Assembly: GCA_030248215.1 (NCBI GenBank)
Contig: JASANG010001649.1
Span: forward strand, 186,001-250,000
Length of the DNA stretch: 64,000 bases
Origin: Enoplolaimus lenunculus
Taxonomy: Eukaryota; Nematoda; Enoplea; Enoplida; Thoracostomopsidae
Direction of reading: 5' to 3'
A model generated the notes under the pieces. That model worked only from the letters and a program-made list of their open reading frames with translations, made no database searches and had not been told where the DNA came from. A program made the translations under genes and the position numbers. Shown piece by piece: positions 1-31,700 of the stretch (the first letter of the stretch is position 1; every line of letters starts with the position of its first letter).

Positions 1-115
1 GGCGTGAATAAGCTGGAGAGGTCTTGAGAAGTCCAAATATGCAAAAAAATTTTCAACATCGAACCATTTTTGAGCAAACGCGGGCTGGTGGGATAAACGG
101 AAAACACCCGAATTT
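1..115. repeat. Right end of a long palindromic (foldback) repeat
   Basis: The first ~115 bases match the right arm of a foldback repeat found again near 11830-12330, 41265-41836, 44100-44545 and 63405-63970. Shared words are a 'gagaagt/ttcaaatatgcaaaaaa' block, then 'aaccatttttgagcaaacgcgggctgg', then 'taacggaaaa.acccga'. The rest of the element lies before the window. From 116 to 520 I see no exon; a CCGGATATCC-type repeat remnant lies near 400-415. Confidence 0.6.
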
Positions 116-520
116 CGAGGGATTTGTTGTGTTGGAAACTGAAACCATGTTTAAAATCTCTGTACAAAAATCCCAAAGGAAGGTCTGACACTTAACTCCT
201 CCGGCTACGCCCTTGAAGTTTTCACAGTTTTCGTCTATACAGAGTGCGCCTAACAATGCTGGGTAGGAAAAAGTGAACCACCAGGTGCGCATTTTCACCT
301 CTAGTCTAAAATTAGTTCTATCTTATTGAAAGTTTCTGTTGCATTTTCTAAAAATGTTCTTATCGACTAAAGTAATAATTCTTAATTCAGAGTCTGGTGC
401 GACCGGATATCCAGCTGTGGCAAAAAATCGACATCAGGTTGCCGCTACGGCATTCTATTCTGCCCGATATTTATGCTGAAAAGTATACCGTAATCCTTTA
501 TTAAAATTCGATTTTTCTAG

Positions 521-19007
<18,487 letters not shown>

Positions 19008-19137
19008 AGATTTTAATTTGGTGTATCAGAAATTGCTTTTACCTATAGTGTTTTATCTGTATTCAGATAGCGGCAATTAATTGATTACAACTGCCTCGCT
19101 TTCTTTCATCTCGGTTCCATGGTTTGTTGTATGCATA

Positions 19138-19578
19138 CTGTATTGACCCGAATAAGAGGGGGAGGGGTAATAAGAGGGGGTTCCCATTTTGAGCCCGAAT
19201 CAATTGGAGTCCGCATCCCTAATAAGAGTCCGCAAGCGGATAGAGGCCCTAAATCCTAATTAGTGTCCATAAATGTCAAATAACCCTAATTGTAGCGCAT
19301 AAATGACTCCAGGACCAAATAACTTGAGTTCGAAACTTTAAAGCGTACTTAAATTTTGAAAGTACATTCCTAAGTATACCCTTGTATCGCTCAATCTATT
19401 GACACAAGACAAACATTTAATTCAACGGATAATTGAAGTACCGGATATATCTCAGTAACGAAGCGCGGCGGAGCGTGAGTTAAAAATAAATAACAGTCCG
19501 TAACCGAATAACAAGGGGGGGTCCCTCTGGAGAGGCCAAATAAATATCAGTCCCCCCGTCTTATTGGGGTCACTACAG
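19138..19578. mobile_element. TA-flanked MITE (Tc1/mariner-like), copy 1
   Basis: Left end CTGTATTGACCCGAATAAGA with a G-rich run, right end the complement (TCTTATTGGGGTCACTACAG), flanked on both sides by TA. The interior has 'aataagagtccgcatccctaataagagtccg' motifs and 'ccctctggagaggccaaataaatatca'. It matches the element at 39891-40333 end to end with moderate divergence, and a truncated third copy starts at 55361. No open frame. Name by structure only. Confidence 0.85.
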
Positions 19579-20613
19579 TACTATTTTGTAAAATGCTGCG
19601 CAAATGAATACCACAAGTTCCAAGCTTGCAGTCAGATTCTCGCTTGGGCAAACGTTTGTTTAAGATTCCGCTTAAGCTTTGAATTTTGTTCAGGACATAC
19701 ATGAGCCGATTGGTGTTTCATAAGTGCAAATTGTCAAAAACGAAATGGCAAATTCACAGAAACGGTATTTATGAATTGCCGTAGAAACTGGTAGCCATGC
19801 AGTAAATTAATCACTAGTTACAACTGAGATTAAACCTTGAAGCTTTTGAACAATTTTTCTGTTTTCGAAATTTCAAATTTGGCCCTAACTTTAGGCATCA
19901 AACTAAAGGCTTAGAATTGGCTTAGGTTTAGGATTGGACAAGTTATCGCGGAATTGCACGAACAACCGAAAAATTTTCTTGGCATTTTATATTAAAATTA
20001 CTTTCTTACTCCTTGAATGCAGGATCTGTGGTGAAGAAAAACTATGTCATAAATGGTTTATATTATATTGTTTTATTTACTAATATACGTATGAATTCGA
20101 CGTGATTGTACAAGCGAATGTGCTTTAAATACTAAATGGTTTTAAGATTAACTTCGAATAAATACGTTGTTTTAATGGGTTGTTGAGTAAATTTCATTTG
20201 ATTTGATTCATACAAAGCATAATGAGGATTTAACATCTGTCGATCTCATGCTTTGATGATCATTCCAAATACACGTTTATTTCGCTTGAACTTTTAAGTT
20301 TAGTTTAAAAAGTTGTGTAACGAAATAAAATAAACCTCCAACATGTTTTGCAAACACGGTGCAACAGTAAGGGAAAAATACCGGTGCCGGAGGTCTTTAA
20401 AATCTGCCGTAGATGAGGCGAAATTACGCGTTCTAAATGATGGTTAATTGTAGTAAAAAATGTTACGGTTCTGTTTTGCAAAATACCAGCAACCTTTTCT
20501 GAAAACTGCACCAAAAACTATTAAGACGAAACGCACTAAAATTATTTTAAAACAGCAAAAACCAATTAGCGAAACTCATTCGGGTCATTCGACAGTGAGC
20601 ACATATTTAAGTC

Positions 20614-20777
20614 CAGGGTGTAAACGGATAGTAAAAATAACGGAAACGAAGTGAACAAAAAAACGGAAACGTATTGTTTGATGGTTCCAAATCTAATCAC
20701 ACCAGGTTTTCTAGTTTTTAAACAATAGCGGATGCACTGAAATTTTAAAGACGAGATGTAATGTTATATTAGTTAAG
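20614..20777. mobile_element. Deleted hAT-type MITE, AAACGG family
   Basis: Starts CAGGGTGTAAACGGATAGT, as at the complement of the right end of 58037-58434, with several ACGGAAACG words. The right CCCTG end is missing, yet TTTAAGTC stands immediately before the element (20606-20613) and again at 20778-20785. This would fit an internally deleted copy, or chance. Confidence 0.5.
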
Positions 20778-21064
20778 TTTAAGTCCGAAGCGCTCGTTTG
20801 CCGAACACCCCGGGTTTTATTAATAGGATAAACCACATTTACATCAACGAAAGCAATTATATAAACCAAAGAAGGCAACAACATATTATCATAACATAAC
20901 AAAGGTCCTTGAAAATTACCCATTATTCTACTCTGCTTGCAAGGATATTATTCAGAGCAAATATGTTAAAAAGCACACAAGAAACCTAGTTTCAAAACAA
21001 ACTACAAATCAGGTACGCTGAGAAAAAGACATTCGAAAACCCAGCATGCTATCATTCTGTCGGG

Positions 21065-22014
21065 TTATTGTTCCAAAAACCTTAAAAAACATTCTTCTTT
21101 TAGATACAGCTTAAGTTTGCACAAATTTCTATAAACATTTTCCTGAAAAACATCAACAACACAGACATTTTCATTGTTAAACTCTAGTTTACATCGAGCA
21201 CTCCATATTGCCAATTGTGCATGTTGGACGATGAAATTAAAAGCTATTCTCTTTAATGGGTCGTGAATATTTCGTCCCAAAATTAAATCCGAAATCGTTA
21301 TTTCATTTACTCCAGCTACCTGTTGCAAAACGGGAGTAATGAAAAAACTAATTTCTTGCGCCCGCAAACAATAAACACATGAACATTATCCTCCCGCACT
21401 TCAATTCCATCCAAATAACAAAACGAACATATATTTGTCCCATCTGTAAAATGACTAGTGCGGTGATTAGTATACAATGACTTGTGTCTTAACCTAAAAT
21501 GGACGTCTCGCGCAGAGCCGTCAACATATTTCGCTTTTGTCCATATCCATGATCGCTCGATAAAAATAGGTTCAACTCCTAGCTCGTCTCGCCAAAAAAC
21601 ATGTTTAGGATGCATGAGTACCTTATACACAGCGTGTATCCACATTTTATACAATTTATTTGCCGACACTGTTTTTAAGGATAACTTTTCGCCAAAAAAC
21701 CAACAAAAATTTCCATCCATTTTAAATGATGACTCAATCATTGCAATGCGTATCTCTTTATATAACTCCGGTACATCAATGCGTCTCAGTTGACGTTTAG
21801 TCGAAAACTGAACTTGCCGAAAGAAATGTTCGAAACATCTCTTCCAACTCACAACTTCGGTACCTCTTAATATTCGAATATAAAACATTAAACGATTCAC
21901 TTTCAGTCTGACAAAAATATTTGGGAAATTTATCCCGCCGTGACTAGGTTGTAAAAACAGGATATCCCTTCTAATAATACTAGCGGTAGACGGGTACCTT
22001 AAGCTATAGTTCAT
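21065..22014 (-). pseudogene. LINE (non-LTR retrotransposon) ORF2 C-terminal fragment, broken
   Basis: Two overlapping minus-strand open frames (22014-21316 and 21367-21065) read as the C-terminal end of a LINE reverse-transcriptase polyprotein. The first has GGINFPNIFVRLKVNRLMFY, a typical post-polymerase segment, then WIWTKAKYVDG and a CSFC...H..C zinc-binding motif. The second continues with IWSARCKLEFNN and an amphipathic helix, as in L1-like LINEs. A frameshift separates the frames near 21316-21367. No polymerase core (YxDD) is present, so this is a 5'-truncated dead copy. Confidence 0.75.
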
Positions 22015-22293
22015 AAATCAAGCGTCGTAACAAGAGTAAACGTATTCCTATAAGCCTATAAGCGTTGCAAAAATGAGTTCGCAAGCCTAATAAGCCGTAA
22101 CCAAAAAATGTAGTCTACAATCTAAACATACTCTTTTATACTCATCAAAAACCTGGACGCCCCTTAAAGTAATATGGGCCAAAAATGCCAATATCCGGAC
22201 ATATTCAGATATCCCAATGTATTTGTATCAAGATAGGTGCATAACCGGATAATTTTTATATTCGTATCATCCGGAAATCCGGTACCATCTATA

Positions 22294-22753
22294 CAGGCTA
22301 TGACAAATCAAATGCGTGTCTGCTCTAAATAAAACATCACAAATCCATTTTAATTAACCATTGTCGTTTAGTGTCATAAACTAAACCCAATATTACGCAT
22401 GAAGACAATATAACAGCAACAAAATATATCTTTTCTTATACGATATAGTACGCGCAACAATTCGAACTATTGGTATGTACTTACTAACGTTTACCAAATA
22501 CGGGATTGAAAATGAGAAAGTATCAGGCTATGGCAAATCAAATGCGTGTCTGCTCTAAATAAAACATCACAAATCTATTTTAATTAACCATTGTCGTTTT
22601 GTGTCATCATAAACTAAACCCAATATTACGCATGAAGACTATAATAGCAACAAAATATATCTTTTCGTATACGATATAGTACGCGCAACAATTCGAACTA
22701 TTGGTATGTACTTTCTAACGTTTACCAAATATGGGATTGAAAATGAGAAAGTA
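22294..22753. repeat. Tandem duplication, two copies of 230 bp
   Basis: Copy 1 starts with CAGGCTATGACAAATCAAAT at 22294; copy 2 starts with CAGGCTATGGCAAATCAAAT at 22524. Each ends with 'gggattgaaaatgagaaagta'. The copies differ by only a few substitutions and short indels (an extra 'cat' in copy 2), so the duplication is recent. No coding content. Confidence 0.92.
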
Positions 22754-23736
22754 AATTATTGAGCAGAACGCAGAGCCTATACCAGAGAAACGCCCCTGAC
22801 AATTTAGAATCGCAGAGTTAAGTAGTAAACTAATTTAACTAAAATTTGGTTCGTTCTACACCTCTCATAGAATAAACTAATGATAACCGCAAGTGCGGTA
22901 ATCGAACGTTTGGACAAAAAAATTGAAAATGGGACAATTATGATGAAAAATCGGATTGAAAAATGACCGAACAACCCAATAGTTCCGACGTAAATGTTAT
23001 GTTAAGTGATGAAATCAAACCATTGCAAATAGATAAATTCACTAAAATAATACAAGGCAGCAAACACAACATAATATGTATTATATATTATCACAGGCAT
23101 ATCAAGACACGAAATAATAACAAAACAATGTACAGTTTGATTTGAAGAATGCTTGAACATACAAAGAATATCCCCTTGTTTGGCTGCTACCTGACTTAAA
23201 TTAGCGTTGCACACCGCTGCTAGATTGCAAAATACGGCAAACCTATATAACAACACTAAAGCGCAGGCTCGCCATAAAAATTTAACTTATTCACGACCGA
23301 ATTTGGTGCAAGAAAAATAAATTTAATTTGCTCCATACAGATTGCAAAATAGTAATAGTATTATAAAATAGATCAGGCACTTACACAAAACAATATAATT
23401 GGTATACACTAATGGAGAAAAATGTCAAAATAACAAAAAATATATAAGTATGTAACAAAATTTGTCATCTGAAACGCACTCTGGCATTTTGCTAAGACAT
23501 TGCATGATGCTGTATGTTCGCAAACAGAAGAGATACGGTATTGCTTGAAACAATAGATTAACGATTGAGTGCAGCCCACCACTGCACAGTGAACACACGA
23601 ATTCATTTATGGCAGTGGTCATTCTGCATGTATATATCATAGAACTTAATGACCATATGTGTCACAGAAATTTTTAAAAAACCGTCTGCAATCATAATAA
23701 ATTTATATGAAATGCTGCAGACTACACGGTTGCAAC

Positions 23737-24147
23737 TAGAAATCTGCCGATACCACAATTTTTGCCGATGCCGATTCTTATTTTGAAATTTTGCTGATGC
23801 CGAACCGATGCCGAATCCAACTTTAGTACACCATGCTTAATGAACAGATAGGATACTACATTACATCACCATGTAAAGACTTAAACCGTAACCTTCATAA
23901 ACGAATATAATTTTTTAAGAACGGTTCCTTTCAATTAATTTTTTTAAACACAAACGTGAGAGAGATAACACTTTCCCTGCCCGGACACACTGATATGCGT
24001 CCAGAAACGAAATTGATAGCATTCCAACCGACCGTTCTGTTCAAAAAATATCGCCAACGAATCGCAATTTTTTACAGTGCCGATACCGATACACACGAAA
24101 AGGGGACTGTTATTACCGATGCCGATCATTCATTCGGCACATCCCTA
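23737..24147. mobile_element. hAT-type MITE, CGATGC hexamer family, exact 8-bp target duplication
   Basis: Ends TAGAAATCTGCCGATACC and GGCACATCCCTA (complement TAGGGATGTGCC). Repeated GCCGATGCCGA words lie inside both ends. Flanks are identical GTTGCAAC (23729-23736 and 24148-24155). Two further copies in reverse orientation lie at 36180-36480 and 36600-36770. A short open frame inside (23956-24162) is a shadow of the hexamers, not a gene. Confidence 0.92.
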
Positions 24148-24692
24148 GTTGCAACATATTGATAACTCGGGGCAAATTTCTAAAAAATATAAAACAACAT
24201 AAACAAATATCTTTTGGCACGCAAAGATACCAAAATTAAACATGAAATCAACCTAACCCATTCCATGTCAAGCATAATTCCGCCAATGACAGAAAATATC
24301 CCGTTATCCCCAAATGACAAGCAATTGCAAAACCGCATTACGAAAGCAATGCCGGCCACATAAATTAATCATGAAACTGCTACAGAATTTGGAGCTCAGC
24401 TCCACTTCTATTGCACGTTTCCTCGAGGTTTTCAGTTAACAATGAGCTAGTCAGCGAGTCACCCATTGCAACAACCTTTGTAAAGTCACTTTAATCGGTT
24501 TCGACCCATAAAGTCCTGTCGAACAAACGTTTCACAGCTGTGTTTTGGTTTCTGAGCATTCCACTGAGCATTTTAAGTCGTAGCAGGATGCCCGCCTTCT
24601 TGTTGAACCAAGTACGCCAATTTTAAAACTACTGGCGTATCTCGGTGTTCCACTTACCTATGTTATTGCTCAACTTAAGCTGGAATTTGTTG

Positions 24693-25296
24693 TTACTGAA
24701 CAGGAACTTCCTGTCCTTGTTGTACCTGTTGTTGCCTTGGAACTTGTTGCGCTTGCTGTTGTGCTTGCACAGGGATTTGTTGTGCTTGTTGCTGCTGCTG
24801 CGGTGGAACATGTTGTTGTTGTTGCTGTTGTTGTTGTTGTTGTTGTACATGGATTTGTTGTCCTTGTTGTTGTTTTTGTTGCGTTTGCGGTTGTCTTTTT
24901 TGTTCTTGCTGTTGTACTTGTACTGGCACTTGCTGCCGTTGTTCCACTGGAACTTGTTGCTGTTGTCCTACTTTAACATAGTGCGCTTGTTGATCATGAT
25001 GTGCTTGCACAGGAACTTGACCTTGTTGCTGTTGCGAAGCATGTCCTTGATGTGCTTGTTGTTGACCCTGTGCCGGAGCTGCCTGTCCTTGTTGTGCCTG
25101 TTGCTGAACCTGCACAGGAACTTGTTGCGCCTGCGGTTGAGCATGTACAGGCACTTGTCCAGCTTGTTGATCCATTTGGCTTGGAATACTATCAGGTTGT
25201 TGTTGTTGTTCTTGTGGTTGTTGCTGCTGTTGAGCTTGTTGTTTTTGTTGTTGTTGCGGTGGTGGTTGTTGTTGTTGTTGCGCTTGTTGTTGCTGC

Positions 25297-25363
<67 letters not shown>

Positions 25364-25691
25364 GCTGCTGCTGCTGCTGACGTTGTACTTCTGCTAATCG
25401 CGCTTGTTCAGCCAACTTTTGTTGCTCAGCAAGTCGTTGTGCTTCAGCGACTCGTTGCTGTTGTCGTTCCTGTTCAGCCTGTTGTTGTTGTTGCTTCTGC
25501 TCCGCTGCCAGGTTGGCTTCTTGTTCTTCCTTCAACCGCTCTTGCTCGGCAATCAAATTCTGTTGCTCTGCCAGATTTTGCTGCTGTTCCTGCTTCCGCT
25601 GCAATTCCTCTTGCTGTACTCTTTCTTGTTCTGATGCGATTTGTTGCTGCCGTTGTCGTTCTGCTTCTTCCTGTTGTTGTCGAAGTTTCTC

Positions 25692-25765
<74 letters not shown>

Positions 25766-28700
25766 GCTGTTGTTGTCGCAACTGTTCTTGTTGCAGTTCC
25801 GCTTGCCGCTGTTGCTCTTGTTCCTGCCTTATCCGTTCATGTTCTTGTGCTGCTTGTCGTTCCCGTTCTTCTTGCTGCTGCTGTTGTTGTTGCCTTATTA
25901 GCATTTCCTGTCGCTGCCGTTCTTGTTCTTCAGACACATGACGCAACTGTTCCTGTGCTTGTTGTTGGACCTCAAGTGACACAGTTGCCATTTCGTCGGT
26001 GCCACGGTGTAGCGGCTCGCTGGGTTCCGGAGGTGGCGGTGGTGTCGCATCTGTGTTCGGATAAGCGTCATGTGGCGACTGGGTCACACCAGCACCAACA
26101 TGCTCACCACCGTCCACATTGAAAATGTTGTCTTTATCAAACATACCAATGCCTCCGTGGTCGCGCAAATGAATTCGCGACAAATACGGCGCGTCATATG
26201 ACCCAAGATATAAGGTATCTCCGTCTTGAAGTACCTCTGAAACTGCGGCAACCCGTTTTCCACCTGTGTCATGAATCATACGAATCGAACGGCCGCTTTC
26301 GTCGAGTAACTCAATTACAGCATGTGCCGGTGTTTGCAAGTAGCTTTTCAGCCATCGTAGCGTTTTCGATGAAAAAACCTGAATGTGCAGTGTTATCGAA
26401 GGCTCTCAACTCAAAGAGCAGACATGAATTTTAAGTTGTAAAAACTATACTCCTTACCCGCATATTCCACACCCGTACAAGAGTAGCGGGGGTCTTGGCT
26501 TCCCCACTCGCTTGGACAATAGGAAAACCCTGTTAGATAAGCAGATATGGATTGTAACCATGTAGTAGAAAGAGTGCGAACAAACACTAACTAACTGTAC
26601 CCTGTAAGTTAAAACAGCATAAACATGTGATTATTGGAAAATGAGTTACAGCGTTGCTGGCATAAGATGTCGCTACCTCATACTAAAAACAGTGACATTC
26701 ATTTCCGTGTTTTCTGTCTTTATCAGTGGCTTCTTAGCAATTGGTCGTGAGAAAAATATGGCCCTAACATGGATGTAATTACTAGCATCAAAATTTACCT
26801 TAGTTGCAAATTTCCGCCTCCAAGTCGATTGCGATTCGCTCTCAAACCGTGATTCTTTGCCTCGAAATCTTGCATTTGCGTACGCCACCCAGTACCCGCC
26901 ATTTGGCGCGCGACGTATATTATCTGGTAGTCCCGGCAAATTAACCGCCCATGGTTCAATATTGCCCGCTTCGATTCCGGTTAAATGAAGCCTGTAACAG
27001 CTCCGAAAGTTTCGCATAAAGCTTAAGGCTAAATATAAAAGGTAACAAATATATTATTCACCGCGACATAACCTAACGGATAAACTTGGAAAGAATATAG
27101 TTGAGCTATTTTGGCGACAGGGTTCCAATATAAACAAAATCAACCGAATCCCGAATTCAATTTTTACAAAAGTCGTTATTGTAATAGGTAACAGAATCTC
27201 TTTTTAAACTTCATCGTCTGTCATTAACAGTCTTTTTATTTTATTCTCAGTTTGTGCCCACTACAAAATTTGCGACATGTGACGTAATCTACAGCCAACA
27301 CAATTTAAATGGTACATATATAAATTTAAACGCGTGCTTGCTGCACTAAATTCGCTCGTTTTGCTGCCTTAAAGTCGAATTTTTACATATTGTTTTGTAG
27401 AAAATGAAACGTATCCCTAACTGCCGAACTTCGACATGAAACAATGTTTGGCCAAATTCTGAAAATTTTGCCGCAACTTTATTGGAATCTCGTTGAATTC
27501 GTTAACGGCTCTACTTTAACAAAATATAGTTCGTTGTGAAAGTTCATTTTCGTGTTTTATTCTGTAGCAGTATATGAACCGCATGTTAAGTTTGTTATTG
27601 CCATTCTGTTTTGCTTTTATATTCAGAAAGGGCTGTCATAAATGAGAGCTGTATAATTTATACTATAGGTGTTTTTAATCAATTGTTGCGGTAAACAACG
27701 CTTTCTTTTTACAACGGCGACATGTAATGGCCCACAGTGAACAAAACTGAGTGTAAGGTCCCGTTGAGTTAAGGTTACCAAAGAAGAATAAGGCAAAAAT
27801 GATTCTTTTGCGACATAAGCAGAATAACACAACGAGGTACCAATGAAATTTCTGTACTGGTTGAATTTGTAGCAAAATGTTTACGCGGATACCAAGGCTG
27901 AGCTGTATTTTACTATTGGAATTCTGGCATACTTTGTTACCTGCTGCAGCATCTCAACATTTTAGGTTAAAAATTGATAAAACTACACTTTATTAAACCT
28001 TTCATTACATAAAATCGACAAAAACGTTCGTCCCAGGGCGCCACCGGAATTACAGTTTACCGGCACTGGAATTTGAAAAAATTACCTGAAACAGAGCCGG
28101 AAAATGAAAAATACATGCCGATTAAAAATTCATTTTTTAATTTTCTTTTTTTTTGCAATATTATTGGTGAAATAACCCTAGTTGGAGATAGGTGTTCATT
28201 ATGTCTGCTGTATTTTAGATTTCCACAATCCACGGAAGCGCATTCTACCTTATATGGTTTATTTTCGGTGATTGTCAAGGTTTATATACTATACGAATGA
28301 AATCTATCTATTACAATTTTACCGTGATTTGTAGTAAAATATCTAAATTTCCACCCACCAAAATTTAATGCCAGAATTTTTAATTGCGGTAAAATTTTAC
28401 CGGAACCGAATCGTCAAATACTGCCGGAACCGGAATTCCGGTTGCACGCTGGTTGGCCCGATACCGAGTTTGTTCTGGTTTAAACTTTGTGAACGGCACG
28501 TTTCTGTTAGTAACTGCATTAGTTAAAAGTGAAAAGACTTCATAATTTTACAAAATAGAAAAGTAGTATAATTAACATCGCCCGATGAACGAAACGAAAT
28601 AGTTAACTTATTTTCTTGCGTAAACGCCACATATTTAAAAATAGCAATGAATAAGGCAAAATGCTTACTTTGTGATTTTCGCTCGAGTTAATTCACAGAT

Positions 28701-31700
28701 AAGCAAACTTTGGCGATCATGAGATAGAGTAATACCGTTTGGAAATGCTAAATTGCGCAACAGAACAGTGACTTCACCTGATTCCGGATGGTAAACCAAT
28801 AATCTGAAATATTAAGCCGTACATTCAGACCCATGATACCTTAGCAAACAGATTTAAGTACACGCTGACACAGTTAGGTAATGCGCTAATAGCGTCTTTG
28901 TAGTTACATTCTACATCAAAATCATCCACCAAATTCTTTAAATTTCCAGCCACAGCGTTGCAGTAAAACTAGATGTAGATAAAACAGGGCCCCGTTCACT
29001 GAATTACGCAATAACTTCGAACAAAGTTGGATCAAAACCAATTAACACGTTGCAAAAGCATTTATTTCAAAACGCAAGATTTCTAATGAAACAAATACTT
29101 CAATACCAGGCTATATTAACCTCTGGTTTATATAACTTGCTTGCAAAACAGCAGCAATCACAGTTCAAACAAATTCAGCCCCAGTAGCAATTTCGATAGA
29201 GCCCTGTCCCGTTCTAATCACGTCTCAACTTACAATTAAAACCTCATATTCAAGAAAATTTATGGTTGTGTATACTTTTCTGCGCCGCGCAACAGAATAG
29301 GTCGCGCCATCCACCAACGCACGCCACCGGACGCACGCTGCCGTTTGAAAAAAGCTATTCAGTGCGTTTTTTAAAAATTATTTTTCTAAAATTTAGTTTT
29401 ATAGTGGCGTGTCGCGCTGATAGAGTAACCCAACCGGTGGCGCTATATTAGTCGCGCGGTACGATCCGTCACTACAAGAGCAATTTGAGGTATAGTACCA
29501 CACGCTTACAGATGGTGGCACAATGTTTTTTAAAAATTATAATGCCATTTATTGGTGTCGTCGGTCACCATCTGTCGCCGTCGTTATCCTACGCGAATTG
29601 CTCGAGTAACTTACAGTACAGTGACGAACAGTGACGAACAGCGCCGCGCGACAAGTATACGCAACCCTACTACACGTCATAAACATATTACCTGCCATCG
29701 GCTTTAGCTTCAAGCATAATCAGCATCACATCTCGAAGGTTCCAACGTGTCGAAGAATCAGTGAATACAATTCGGCCATCAGCCAAAAGTTCAACGTCAT
29801 TGAAAAATCGTATCGGCTCCCCATCGACTACCATACCACCAGATACAATATTTTCTGTCGTTCCTAAAGCAAGTAACAAAACAATCAGATCAAATCATTA
29901 TCTTTATCTAAACTACATGTAAATGTAACTGTTTCCATTTATCTTCAATGTCATCACAAATACTCCCCATCCACCTATCTGCTGGAACCCACGCGGAAAA
30001 ACAAAACTTTTGTTATTCACCCACGTAAAAATGAAACTTATAACTAGTTTTACACGTATTTAACAAAAATGAACACTTCAACTAAACTGTAACACACATT
30101 AAACGTTATATATAACAGAACATGAAAAAATTCCAATCTAATCAAGCGCATAGAATCACTTACTATGAATAAAATCAACAATAAATATTCCATTATATGC
30201 GTCTGCTACCAACAACTGACCATTGGGCATGACACGTATGCCTAGTGGTCGTCCATTTTCAGGCTCGGTGTCATAAGAACCTGGTAAGCAGTAAACAGTA
30301 CACGCACCATGTCAGAATTATACTAAAAGTTTCATAGGAGCATAAATTGATTTAGTGTTCGTCAAGTTATCTAACAATCTAGAAAAGTCCACCACATACA
30401 AACTAGCAAATACACATCGACTTGGGAGAAAAATTCATACAACTAATCTCTTCATAGCCCAGTTCTCTAGAGACCTACATATTACCAACTTTAGAAAACA
30501 CACAACTATTGAAACAATCCTTTACTTAAAGCACAAACGAACAGATCCAACCATACTACCAATGATAAAGTACGCGCTATTCGCAATATAGCATAAACTA
30601 CTAACTAGGTTTCAATACGTATGTATCACTTACAACGAGAACCACAGTTTAGTTTTCCTAAACGCATTTCGTCCACCATTAGATCATTAACAATCTTTAC
30701 TATAGAGCCAGGGTATGTCGAAGCATATATAGCTCCTAAAAACTAATGATACATTTTAGATTCAATAAGCAATTTTGTGCAGTCAGCGAAGAAGATAACT
30801 TTACCATGAAATCAACTCAACATTTACGATCTGTCGTACAATGTATAATTGAATTTCTATCAATCATTAAAATAAAAAAATTCAATAGGAGCTAGATAAA
30901 TATTACAATTAGGTTAAATACAACATCCGTAGTCAAAAACAATTCAACAAAACATACCGTCGTTCAAAACTAGGGACTCTGGCCCAAACACTTTGCCTTC
31001 TAAAATTCGTTCAGCTTTCGCTAAACTATTATCCGGTTGCGGCTCGAGCATCGGTGGAGGTGGAAGCCTAAAACACATAAGATTGTTTCATCTAAAAAAG
31101 CCCAGAAAATTGCAAAATTCCGACAAGCTTGTAGCTGGTTGGTTTGCAATAAAACCAGAATAGAGCAAATTACACATGTGAAAAACTGCTTGAGAGGATA
31201 TTCTAGTACAGTATGATTGAACACATCCTCTCTAATAAGATGTTTTAACAAAGGTTTTGAATATTTTTTATCTGACCTGAATTGCCGTTTTATACAATTA
31301 AACTAATAAATAGCCGCCAAACTTTATTTCATGCTTTCTTTTATCGTGGCTACTGTCCCATGCCCTTAGAACATGGATGGGTGATCTCGGTCTCGGTCTC
31401 GATGAGTATCAGGATTTGGCTGGTCTCGGTCTCGCTTTTTGTCAGTCTCGGTTGTTTGCAAACCGAGACCAAAGAAGTGAAAAGCAATAAGAAATCACAA
31501 AAATTTTCCTTGGATCGCAGCTTTGGCCCGGAAGAATTTGCGCATTTCGCCTACCAACACAGACAGCGAACGATCGTGGAGCATCGCTACCTAGTTATAC
31601 AGCGATTTGAGAAACAGAATGACCCCACCGATTACCCAAAGTTTTATTTTTTCAAAGGAAATACAAACCACTTGGATTTTACTCTGACACAGCACAAATG

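Larger units (their letters stand above)
19008..24692. other. Intergenic region between convergent CEP170-like and APMAP-like genes
   Basis: I find no cellular gene here. The stretch holds the TA-flanked MITE at 19138-19578, a short element at 20614-20777, a LINE 3' fragment at 21065-22014, diverged TTAGGC and CCGGATATCC repeats at 22060-22290, the tandem duplication at 22294-22753 and the hAT-type MITE at 23737-24147. Candidate polyadenylation signals (AATAAA) for the upstream gene lie near 20155 and 20330, but I cannot choose between them. Confidence 0.7.

Noticed and set aside
24645-26122. Plus-strand Leu- and Val-rich frames of 250 and 373 codons
   Set aside because: They are complements of the Gln-rich APMAP-like tail; the minus strand has family homology and splice continuity.
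27001-27030. Alternative upstream acceptor for APMAP-like exon at 27028
   Set aside because: It would put the junction with exon 28669-28803 out of phase; the acceptor giving exon start 26991 is in phase and restores AKITK-LHLTG as in the family.
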